Origin: an uncultured Lachnospiraceae bacterium | GTDB taxonomy: Bacteria; Bacillota; Clostridia; Lachnospirales; Lachnospiraceae | NCBI GenBank assembly: GCA_947305345.1 | Contig: CAMZDH010000054.1 | Coordinates: 1-5,374 of the forward strand | Length of the DNA: 5,374 nt | Direction: 5' to 3' | Shown: positions 1 to 5,307 of the stretch, in pieces | How positions within the stretch are numbered: the first letter of the stretch is position 1 | How the letters are laid out: each line of letters starts with the position of its first letter | Made by a program: the position numbers and the translations under genes | The notes under the pieces: generated by a model | What the model saw: only the letters and a program-made list of their open reading frames with translations | Told to the model about the DNA's origin: nothing | Database searches by the model: none

Positions 1-34
1 GACGAGTAAGGACAAGTGGAAACGGGAGCCCTCG

Positions 35-844
35 ATGCAGGTCGAGGAGTATCTGAAGCTTTTTGAAAAAGGGCAGGAGTGGCGGAGCACGCACCTTTCT
101 TCGAAGGTGGACGTGCACATTCAGAACGAAGGGCTGAACCTCTACGGCGAGTATTTCGATTTCGGCCATGACAAGGCCGTGATCATCCTGCCGGGGCGGA
201 TGGAGACCTGCCTCTATTCCTGCTTTTTCGCGGCGCCCTACGAGGCCGCGGGTTACAATGTCCTGACAATCGACAACCGTGCGCACGGGCTGTCCGACGG
301 CCGCTACAACGCGCTCGGCTATCAGGAGTACCGGGACGTCATCGCCTGGGCGAAAATGTTGCACGACGAAAAGGGAATCCGAAAGATTGTCCTCCACGGC
401 GTCTGCATCGGGTCGTCATGCGCGGTATTCACATTGACGGCGCCGGAGTGCCCGGATTACGTGCTCGGGATGATTGGAGAAGGCATGTATACCTGCTTCA
501 ACGCGACCTTCCGGACGCATTTGGAGCATCAGGGGCACCGCTATTATCCGCTCGGCCCGATCACGCTCTGGTATCTGAAGCTTTTTACCGGAGCCGACGT
601 CAGGCGCGACGGTCCATTCAAGCGTCTTCCGCTTTTACGGAAGCCGATCTTAATGCTCCACAGCAAGGAGGACATCTACTCCCTGCCGGAGAAGGCCGTC
701 GAACTTTATGAAAGCATTACCGCCCCGAAAAAACTGGTTTGGTTCGATAACGGCGGACACTCGATGATCCGCGTGCATACGGAAGAGAACCGCGTAAAAT
801 ACGACGCGGAGGTCCGGACTTTTTTACAGCAGTTTGAGAAGTAA
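35..844 (+). CDS. alpha/beta hydrolase with Cys in the nucleophile elbow
   Basis: Predicted cytoplasmic alpha/beta-fold hydrolase of unknown substrate; no signal peptide is visible. The core runs from a beta strand and oxyanion-type loop (AVIILPGRME, residues 48-57), through TIDNRAHGLSDG (78-89), to the nucleophile elbow HGVCIGS (121-127), a late strand with the candidate acid (LMLHSKED, Asp213) and the catalytic His (GGHS, His242). The elbow reads G-V-C-I-G, so the nucleophile would be Cys124 rather than Ser, as in dienelactone hydrolase; the triad would be Cys124-Asp213-His242. The ATG at 35 has GGGAG (24-28) six bases upstream, but the frame is open back to base 2, so the real start may lie left of the window and the gene may be 5'-partial. 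The next gene begins 11 nt after the stop, suggesting co-transcription. Fold confidence is high; reaction and substrate are unknown. Confidence 0.88.
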   Translation: MQVEEYLKLFEKGQEWRSTHLSSKVDVHIQNEGLNLYGEYFDFGHDKAVIILPGRMETCLYSCFFAAPYEAAGYNVLTIDNRAHGLSDGRYNALGYQEYRDVIAWAKMLHDEKGIRKIVLHGVCIGSSCAVFTLTAPECPDYVLGMIGEGMYTCFNATFRTHLEHQGHRYYPLGPITLWYLKLFTGADVRRDGPFKRLPLLRKPILMLHSKEDIYSLPEKAVELYESITAPKKLVWFDNGGHSMIRVHTEENRVKYDAEVRTFLQQFEK

Positions 845-851
845 AGGAGGG
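843..851 (+). promoter_or_regulatory. strong Shine-Dalgarno overlapping the hydrolase stop
   Basis: AAAGGAGGG begins inside the TAA of the hydrolase and ends 4 nt before the ATG at 856. It is a near-perfect anti-16S match. Its overlap with the upstream stop suggests that ribosomes finishing the hydrolase can reload onto the next gene, although the spacing is on the short side. Confidence 0.75.
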
Positions 852-855
852 AATT

Positions 856-1482
856 ATGAAGATTTGTCCCGATTGCAAAAGCCCGCTGGAAGACAGCGTC
901 AAGGTCTGCCCGTACTGCGATATGAAGCAGCCGGAAGCGTCTGCGGCTCCGGCCGAACCGGTCCCGGTGGAAGCGCCCGTTTTGGCGGAAGAACCGGCGC
1001 CGGCGGAAGAACCCGTTCAGGCGCTCGGATCCGTTCCGGCGGAAGATCCTCGTCTTGCCCCGGATGACACGCCGGAATACGACCTGCCGGTCGAACCCGT
1101 ACAGCCGGCAGCACCGGTCGTTCCGGTCCAGACGCCGGCTCCGGTGCCCGTACGCGACGCGGCGGAGACCCCGGAAGAGCGCGGCCTCGCGAAGGCGTCG
1201 ATGATCCTCGGCATCATCAGCCTGGCGGTCGGGGGCATTGCCGGCATCATCTTAGGCGCGATCGGCCTCAAAAAGTCCAATCAATACGTCGCGACGCGGA
1301 TCAAGGCGCACGGCATGGCGCTCGCTGGACGGATCCTTTCCAGACTCGGCCTGATCTTCGGCATCGTCAGTGCGATCGTTACCTTCCTTTACGTCATTTA
1401 TATGTTGTTCTTTTTCTTTATTATGATCCGTTACAATTTAGGCGGGTTCGAAAGGTTTTTCGACAGTATTCCGAGGTTCTGA
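856..1482 (+). CDS. zinc-ribbon / DUF4190-like membrane protein
   Basis: A 208-residue protein of unknown function with three parts. Residues 4-21 form a short zinc ribbon with two CxxC knuckles (CPDC at 4-7, CPYC at 18-21). Residues about 24-108 are a low-complexity linker rich in Pro, Ala, Glu and Val, with repeated PAEEP/PAEDP-type units. Residues about 111-192 hold two hydrophobic segments (about 115-138 and 162-192) with the layout of DUF4190: a first glycine-rich helix ending in GAIGLKKS, then HGMALAG leading into the second helix. The second motif is unusual, reading AGRILSRLG where family members generally have a fully hydrophobic Gly-rich run. Such proteins are common in Firmicutes, and the ribbon and linker are probably cytoplasmic. 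It follows the hydrolase at 11 nt and is followed by a terminator, so it likely ends that transcript. Domain assignment is good; biological role is unknown. Confidence 0.85.
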   Translation: MKICPDCKSPLEDSVKVCPYCDMKQPEASAAPAEPVPVEAPVLAEEPAPAEEPVQALGSVPAEDPRLAPDDTPEYDLPVEPVQPAAPVVPVQTPAPVPVRDAAETPEERGLAKASMILGIISLAVGGIAGIILGAIGLKKSNQYVATRIKAHGMALAGRILSRLGLIFGIVSAIVTFLYVIYMLFFFFIMIRYNLGGFERFFDSIPRF

Positions 1483-1539
1483 CCCGCTGAAGGATAAGCG
1501 GCCGGAAGACCGTGAAAAACCTAAACGGCGCGGCCGGAC

Positions 1540-1584
1540 AGCGCCAGGCGCCGCCGGTTTCAGCCTTCATTTGGCGCTTTTTTT
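1540..1584 (+). terminator. intrinsic terminator of the hydrolase/DUF4190 unit
   Basis: AGCGCCA (1540-1546) pairs perfectly with TGGCGCT (1572-1578), followed by seven T (1578-1584). The 25-nt loop can form a small inner GGC/GCC pairing (1547-1549 with 1563-1565). Several other GC-rich pairings are possible just upstream, for example CGGCG at 1526-1530 with CGCCG at 1549-1553, so the exact fold is uncertain. Its position about 60 nt after a stop codon and 10 nt before a promoter fits termination. Confidence 0.72.
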
Positions 1585-1593
1585 GCAAAATGA

Positions 1594-1622
1594 TTGACAT
1601 TATGAATTATTACGCATATAAT
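1594..1622 (+). promoter_or_regulatory. perfect consensus sigma-A promoter of the ABC operon
   Basis: TTGACA at 1594-1599 and TATAAT at 1617-1622 are both exact consensus hexamers, separated by the optimal 17 bp. The predicted transcription start is about 1628-1630, giving a leader of about 79 nt before the ATG at 1708. The surroundings are AT-rich, unlike the flanking genes. A perfect promoter predicts strong basal transcription, so control would probably come from a repressor at the overlapping inverted repeat or from the leader structures. Confidence 0.92.
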
Positions 1623-1624
1623 TC
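1604..1624 (+). promoter_or_regulatory. inverted repeat over the -10 box, candidate operator
   Basis: GAATTAT (1604-1610) and ATAATTC (1618-1624) form a perfect 7-bp inverted repeat with a 7-bp spacer. The right arm covers most of the -10 hexamer, so a bound dimer would block polymerase. A separate 8-bp palindrome, ATAATTAT (1627-1634), lies at the predicted start site. AT-rich repeats can arise by chance and the regulator is unknown, so this is a candidate only. Confidence 0.4.
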
Positions 1625-1653
1625 TCATAATTATTGATTTGCTTTGGAGAAAT

Positions 1654-1682
1654 GGCTTGCTTCCGGGCGGGCCTCGTTTTTT
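1654..1682 (+). promoter_or_regulatory. leader hairpin with T6, possible attenuator
   Basis: In the untranslated leader, GGCTTGC (1654-1660) can pair with GCGGGCC (1667-1673), giving 7 bp with two G-T wobbles and a 6-nt loop. After three bases comes T6 (1677-1682). This resembles a weak intrinsic terminator in front of the binding-protein gene. A second fold overlaps it: CCTC (1672-1675) with GAGG (1696-1699), extended across one mismatch by TTTT (1677-1680) with AGAA (1691-1694, one wobble), which would mask the Shine-Dalgarno. The two folds compete for 1672-1673. No known riboswitch or T-box core was recognised. Confidence 0.35.
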
Positions 1683-1694
1683 ATCCGGAGAGAA

Positions 1695-1701
1695 AGAGGA
1701 G
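1695..1701 (+). promoter_or_regulatory. Shine-Dalgarno that sets the start of the binding protein
   Basis: AGAGGAG lies 6 nt before the ATG at 1708 and 9 nt before a second ATG at 1711. It rules out the in-frame TTG at 1639, which has no such site and would put hydrophilic residues ahead of the lipoprotein signal. Confidence 0.8.
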
Positions 1702-1707
1702 AAAAAG

Positions 1708-2670
1708 ATGATGAAAAAATGGCTGGCAATTCTGATTGCTGAGGTGCTCGCGATCGGCGTCATCGGCTGCAATACAGAGACAAAGAAAGACAGTTACACG
1801 GTCGGCATCTGCCAGATCGCGCAGCATCCCGCGCTGGACGCGGCGACGCAGGGCTTCATAGACGCGATTAACGCGGAGCTGCCCGGCAAGGTGACTTTTG
1901 ACAACCAGAACGCTTCCGGCGAGACCGCGAACTGCGCGACGATCGTGAACGGATTCGTTTCCAAAAAGGTGGATCTCATCATGGCGAACGCGACCGCGCC
2001 CCTGCAGGCGGCGGCTTCCGCGACGGATACGATCCCGATCCTCGGCACGAGCGTCACGGCCTACAATGTCGCATTGGACATCGACAATTTCAACGGCACA
2101 GTTGGCGGCAACATCAGCGGCTGCAGCGATCTGGCGAGTCTGGACGACGTTGCGAAGATGATCCAGGAATGGTTCCCGGCCGACAAGTACCCGAAGGTCG
2201 GATATCTCTTCTGCTCCGCGGAGCCGAATTCCCGCTATCAGATCGACGAACTCGACAAGCGTCTGAAGGCGGCGGGCTACGAGTCGACGGAATACGCGTT
2301 CGCGGACTCCAACGACATCGCGTCCGTGACGGAAAAGGCGACGCAGGAAGTGGACTTCATTTACATTCCGACGGACAATACGGCGGCGTCCAATACGGAG
2401 ACCATCGCGAACGTCACGATCCCGAAGAAGTTCCCGGTCGTCGCGGGCGAAGAGGGCATCTGCAAGGGCCTCGGCCTCTGCACGCTGTCGATCAGCTACT
2501 ATGACCTCGGCTACGCGACCGGCAAGATGGCGGTCGAAGTCTTGACGGGGAAGAAGAACATTTCCGAGATGCCGATCGGCTACGCGGACGCGGCGAAGAA
2601 GTACGAGCCCGACGTCTGCAAGGAATTCGGCATCGAGCCGCCTGAAGGATATACGGCGATCGAAAAATAA
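1708..2670 (+). CDS. ABC importer substrate-binding lipoprotein (ABC_sub_bind/COG2984 type)
   Basis: Solute-binding lipoprotein of the downstream ABC importer, anchored outside the membrane, which delivers ligand to the permease. From the ATG at 1708 it has 320 residues. Residues 1-20 are a lipoprotein signal (MMKK, then a hydrophobic stretch oddly interrupted by Glu12) ending in the lipobox V-I-G-C, with Cys21 as the lipidated residue. The mature part has the two-lobe pattern of the ABC_sub_bind family: VGICQIAQHPALDAA (32-46), a VDLIMANAT strand (88-96), the second lobe from about 162 (KVGYLFCS), YIPTDNTAAS (219-228), VVAGEEG (244-250) and YDLGYATGKMA (265-275). Characterised relatives include TrpX-type tryptophan-binding proteins, but the substrate cannot be read from the sequence. 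Unusually, seven Cys lie beyond the lipobox (35, 76, 139, 169, 252, 258, 304). Codon use is strongly biased to GCG, GGC, ATC and AAG, consistent with high expression. Confidence 0.93.
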   Translation: MMKKWLAILIAEVLAIGVIGCNTETKKDSYTVGICQIAQHPALDAATQGFIDAINAELPGKVTFDNQNASGETANCATIVNGFVSKKVDLIMANATAPLQAAASATDTIPILGTSVTAYNVALDIDNFNGTVGGNISGCSDLASLDDVAKMIQEWFPADKYPKVGYLFCSAEPNSRYQIDELDKRLKAAGYESTEYAFADSNDIASVTEKATQEVDFIYIPTDNTAASNTETIANVTIPKKFPVVAGEEGICKGLGLCTLSISYYDLGYATGKMAVEVLTGKKNISEMPIGYADAAKKYEPDVCKEFGIEPPEGYTAIEK

Positions 2671-2704
2671 GGCATCAGGGACGGACTCCTAAAAGAGGCT
2701 TAAA

Positions 2705-3634
2705 ATGGTATTTTTTACCTCACTGTTCTCATCGCTTCCCGGCGCGGCCGCGCAAGGCCTCATCTGGGGACTGATGGCTATCGGTGTATACATCACGTTC
2801 CGGATTCTGGACGTGGCGGATCTGACGGTCGACGGGTCGCTCGCGACCGGCGGCGCGGTCTGCGTCATGCTGATCAAGGCGGGCGTTGATCCGTGGCTCG
2901 CGATCCTGGCCGCGCTGCTTGCGGGCATTCTCGCGGGCTTTGTGACCGGCATCCTGCACACCTGCGCCGGGATCCCGGCGATCTTAGCCGGCATTCTGAC
3001 GCAGCTGATGCTGTATTCGATCAATTTAAGGATCATGGGCTCGGCCGCGAACCAGGCGGTCAGCGTGACGAAATACAGCCTGCTGCTTTCGCAGCGCTAT
3101 GTGCACGAATTCAGCTTCCGGAACCCGATCTTGCTTCTGACCGCGTTTCTTCTCGTGATCATCGCCATTCTGTACTGGCTGTTCGGTACGGAACTCGGCG
3201 CGTCGATCCGCGCGACCGGCACGAACCGGCACATGGCGAGAGCGCAGGGCATCAATACGAACAAGAACATCGTCCTCGGTTTAATGCTGTCCAACGGCCT
3301 TGTGGCGCTGTCCGGCGCGCTGCTTTCGCAGTATCAGGGCTTCGCGGACATCAACATGGGCCGCGGCGCGATCGTCATCGGCCTGGCGGCCGTCATCATC
3401 GGCGAGGTGCTGTTCGACAAGCTCTTCAAGAACTTTGCGCTGAAGCTCCTCGGCGTCGTGATCGGCGCGGTCATCTATTACTTCGTGATCCAGATCGTGC
3501 TGCAGCTGCCGTTCTTCTCGACGAACGACTTAAAGCTCTTTACGGCGCTCGTCGTTGCGGTGTTCTTGGCGATCCCGTATTTTAAGAAGAAGTTCGCGAA
3601 GGGCAAGGCGAAGGGAGGTGCGGGTCATGCTTGA
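2705..3634 (+). CDS. ABC importer permease (BPD_transp_2 family, COG4120 type)
   Basis: Integral membrane permease that forms the translocation path with the neighbouring binding protein and ATPase. Its 309 residues give about eight or nine hydrophobic segments, roughly at 16-35, 44-58, 64-84, 92-110, 141-160, 187-208, 220-237, 247-268 and 277-292, with a basic tail (KKKFAKGKAKGG). Family-typical stretches include FRILDVADLTVDGS (32-45), GASIRATGTNRHMARAQG (165-182), which is the likely cytoplasmic coupling region facing the ATPase, and GFADINMGRGAIVIGLA (212-228). The single permease gene is consistent with a homodimer. The ATG at 2705 has AGAGG (2694-2698) six bases upstream and lies 34 nt after the binding-protein stop. 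The gene's end overlaps the ATPase start by 8 nt. Family assignment is firm; the substrate is inferred only from the operon type. Confidence 0.94.
   Translation: MVFFTSLFSSLPGAAAQGLIWGLMAIGVYITFRILDVADLTVDGSLATGGAVCVMLIKAGVDPWLAILAALLAGILAGFVTGILHTCAGIPAILAGILTQLMLYSINLRIMGSAANQAVSVTKYSLLLSQRYVHEFSFRNPILLLTAFLLVIIAILYWLFGTELGASIRATGTNRHMARAQGINTNKNIVLGLMLSNGLVALSGALLSQYQGFADINMGRGAIVIGLAAVIIGEVLFDKLFKNFALKLLGVVIGAVIYYFVIQIVLQLPFFSTNDLKLFTALVVAVFLAIPYFKKKFAKGKAKGGAGHA
3613..3620 (+). promoter_or_regulatory. Shine-Dalgarno inside the permease that sets the ATPase start
   Basis: GGGAGGTG lies in the last codons of the permease, 6 nt before the ATG at 3627. It fixes the ATPase start there rather than at the in-frame ATG at 3555, whose extra 24 residues are mostly Arg and Ser and come from the permease gene read in another frame. 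The arrangement implies translational coupling. Confidence 0.85.
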
Positions 3635-4421
3635 AGTCCGTGAGATCTCCAAGACGTTCAACGCGGGCACGGTCAACGAAAAGCTCGCGCTCGACAAACT
3701 GTCGCTGACGCTTGAGGACGGCGATTTCGTGACCGTCATCGGCGGCAACGGCGCCGGCAAGTCGACCCTCCTCAATGCGATCGCGGGCACGTTCCCGGTC
3801 GACGAGGGCAGGATCTTCCTCGACGGGAAAGACCTGACGAAGCTTCCGGAGTATAAGCGCGCCGCTTTCCTTGGCCGCGTTTTCCAGGACCCGATGATGG
3901 GCACCGCGCCGACGATGCAGATCGAAGAGAACATCGCGCTCGCGGCACGCCGCGGACAGCACCGCGGCCTTCGCTGGGGCATTACGAAGGCGGACCGGGC
4001 GCATTACCGTGAAATGCTGTCGACGCTCGGGCTCGGCCTGGAAGACCGGATGACGACGAAGGTCGGACTCCTTTCCGGCGGGCAGCGGCAGGCGTTGACG
4101 CTCCTCATGGCAACGATCCGGAAGCCGTCGCTCCTTCTTCTTGACGAGCACACGGCAGCCCTGGATCCGAAGACGGCCGCGAAGGTCCTGGAGATCAGCG
4201 ACCGCATCGTCTCGGAAAACCACCTGACGACCTTAATGATCACGCACAACATGAAAGATGCGATCGCGCATGGCAACCGTCTGATCATGATGGACGCGGG
4301 ACGCATCATCCTGGACGTCTCCGGCGAAGAGAAAAAGCGGCTGACGGTCGCGGACCTGCTCGAGCAGTTCACGAAGCTGTCCCCCGAGGGCGAGGCGAAC
4401 GACAAGATGCTCCTGTCGTAA
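3627..4421 (+). CDS. ABC importer ATPase (COG1101 type)
   Basis: Cytoplasmic nucleotide-binding subunit that powers the importer; 264 residues. All ABC motifs are present: Walker A GGNGAGKST (39-47), Q-loop FQDP with Gln87, signature LSGGQRQ (149-155), Walker B LLLLDE (169-174) with catalytic Glu174, D-loop AALDP (177-181), and switch His207 in THN. The DEHTAALDP form of Walker B plus D-loop is typical of ATPases paired with COG2984/COG4120 components, which agrees with the two upstream genes. The start at 3627 overlaps the permease stop by 8 nt and is preceded by a strong ribosome site. The C-terminal extension (about 235-264) is short and polar, with no added regulatory domain. No key residue is missing, so the protein should be active. 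It is the last gene of the operon, with a terminator about 100 nt downstream. Confidence 0.95.
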   Translation: MLEVREISKTFNAGTVNEKLALDKLSLTLEDGDFVTVIGGNGAGKSTLLNAIAGTFPVDEGRIFLDGKDLTKLPEYKRAAFLGRVFQDPMMGTAPTMQIEENIALAARRGQHRGLRWGITKADRAHYREMLSTLGLGLEDRMTTKVGLLSGGQRQALTLLMATIRKPSLLLLDEHTAALDPKTAAKVLEISDRIVSENHLTTLMITHNMKDAIAHGNRLIMMDAGRIILDVSGEEKKRLTVADLLEQFTKLSPEGEANDKMLLS

Positions 4422-4716
4422 GGATAGGATTCTAAAAAAACAGCGCCGGCAAGGCATATGCTCATAAGAAAGTTTTGAATAAAATGATCTGGGCATCTGT
4501 CTGACAAGGATGGCAAAAGGAATACCGGTCTGTTGGAGATACGCAGCAGACCGGTATTGTTTTTATTATTCAAATCGCACATTTACCGATCTATCAGAAT
4601 ACCTTTCATAAAAGGCACATATTCACGCTGTTGTCACGGCCTCCGGCGTCAGGAGTATGCCGTTGACTATTTGCGCGGAGATCTTGGATTGATAATTCTG
4701 TCTCGGAAATCGGATT
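4422..4716. other. intergenic region between convergent genes
   Basis: A 295-nt stretch between the ATPase and the minus-strand acetyltransferase. It holds an A7 run (4434-4440), an 8-bp palindrome GCATATGC (4454-4461), the terminator at 4521-4564, and a weak imperfect stem around 4637-4664 (CGGC-CTCC with GGAG-TAT-GCCG) without a T tract. Open frames crossing it have no ribosome site and no recognisable family. I see no convincing gene, small RNA or mobile element here. Confidence 0.6.
4521..4564 (+). terminator. strong intrinsic terminator ending the ABC operon
   Basis: AATACCGGTCTG (4521-4532) pairs perfectly with CAGACCGGTATT (4547-4558), a 12-bp stem with a 14-nt loop, followed by G and T5 (4560-4564). 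It lies 100 nt after the ATPase stop. Read on the minus strand, the same stem is followed by CCTTTTG, so it may also stop transcripts arriving from the convergent acetyltransferase, though less efficiently. Confidence 0.9.
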
Positions 4717-5211
4717 TTACAGCTTGTAAACTGCCGGAATTTCCTGATCCTCTTTCCAGAGCTCTTTCTTTTCTTCAAATCCGAACGAGAGATACAGCTT
4801 TCTCGCCACCTCATTTTCCGGCTCATAAGAGAGCCAGCAGTATTCGGATTTTCCGTTCGGAGAAGTCTTTATAAAATCCACGGCAAGCTTTAATGCTTTT
4901 CTTCCGTAACCGTTGCCCTGATATCTTTTATCGATCATAAAACGCCAGATGTAATAGTAGCCCCCAGGCAAATTGTAATACTGCTCTGCCCACGGAACGT
5001 CGTAAGCGATCATCAGAAAGCCGACGGGCTTTTTCCCGAGATAGATACCAAACGTGAATACGGGGATTTCCTCTTCCGTCAAAGCAAAATAAGCGTCGAT
5101 CATACTGTCACGGTTCGGGGCGACAAATTCCTTTTGCTCTTTTGAGACCTTAAGCTTTAATACATCGTCAACCGTGTCCCACGTAAGCTTTTCCAGGTGT
5201 ATGTTATTCAT
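4717..5211 (-). CDS. GNAT-family N-acetyltransferase (BltD-like)
   Basis: A 164-residue acetyltransferase expected to move acetyl from acetyl-CoA to an amine; the acceptor is unknown. The GNAT layout is clear: an N-terminal strand-helix part, a strand pair FTFGIYLGKKPVGFLMIAYD (52-71), the strand YYYIWRFMID (85-94), the acetyl-CoA pyrophosphate loop RYQGNGYGR (96-104, matching Q/RxxGxG), the late strand YCWLSYEPEN (124-133), and NEVARKLYLSFGF (133-145) with Tyr140 in the usual general-acid position. The closest described group appears to be the BltD/PaiA-like polyamine acetyltransferases, by the N-x-x-A-x-x-L-Y-x-x-FGF ending; this is inference. On the minus strand GAAAGGA (5219-5225) lies 7 nt before the ATG. 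Base composition is clearly lower in GC than the ABC operon. A related GNAT ends 96 nt upstream. Confidence 0.92.
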   Translation of the reverse strand: MNNIHLEKLTWDTVDDVLKLKVSKEQKEFVAPNRDSMIDAYFALTEEEIPVFTFGIYLGKKPVGFLMIAYDVPWAEQYYNLPGGYYYIWRFMIDKRYQGNGYGRKALKLAVDFIKTSPNGKSEYCWLSYEPENEVARKLYLSFGFEEKKELWKEDQEIPAVYKL

Positions 5212-5307
5212 AATTCTTTCCTTTCTGTTTTTGTCATCAATACGACTGTCTCAACAGAATGTTCAAGAAGGATCATATCGACAAACCAGATTTTAACGCG
5301 CTCTGTA

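Noticed and set aside
1484..1501. CCGCT/AGCGG inverted repeat just after the DUF4190 stop
   Set aside because: Only 5 bp with no T tract; the T7 stem at 1540-1584 is the better terminator.
1639..1707. TTG start for the binding protein 23 codons upstream of the ATG at 1708
   Set aside because: There is no ribosome site, it lies about 10 nt from the predicted transcription start, and it would place Arg/Gly/Glu-rich residues before the lipoprotein signal. The ATG at 1708 has a well-spaced AGAGGAG.
2893..3585. Long plus-strand frame inside the permease
   Set aside because: It is rich in Arg, His, Gly and Asp, as expected from shifting the frame of a GC-rich gene, and the true frame encodes a clear membrane permease.
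3555..3626. Upstream in-frame ATG for the ATPase at 3555
   Set aside because: The extra 24 residues are the permease gene read out of frame, rich in Arg and Ser. The ATG at 3627 has GGGAGGTG at ideal spacing and gives the normal ABC N-terminus.
3582..4223. Long minus-strand open frame across the ATPase
   Set aside because: It is antisense to a gene with all ABC motifs, has an Arg-rich composition typical of GC-rich antisense frames, and shows no recognisable domain.
4437..4520. Possible remnant of a mobile element between the ATPase and the terminator
   Set aside because: No terminal inverted repeats, target duplication or transposase-like peptide could be seen; the 8-bp palindrome at 4454-4461 is within chance expectation.
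4533..4874. Plus-strand frame running from the terminator into the acetyltransferase
   Set aside because: It starts inside the terminator hairpin, has no ribosome site, resembles no family I recognise, and its second half is antisense to the GNAT.
5226..5307. Promoter for the complete GNAT on the minus strand
   Set aside because: TTGAAC with a TATTGA-like hexamer about 18 bp downstream can be found, but the match is weak and the gene could equally be read from the upstream GNAT transcript.
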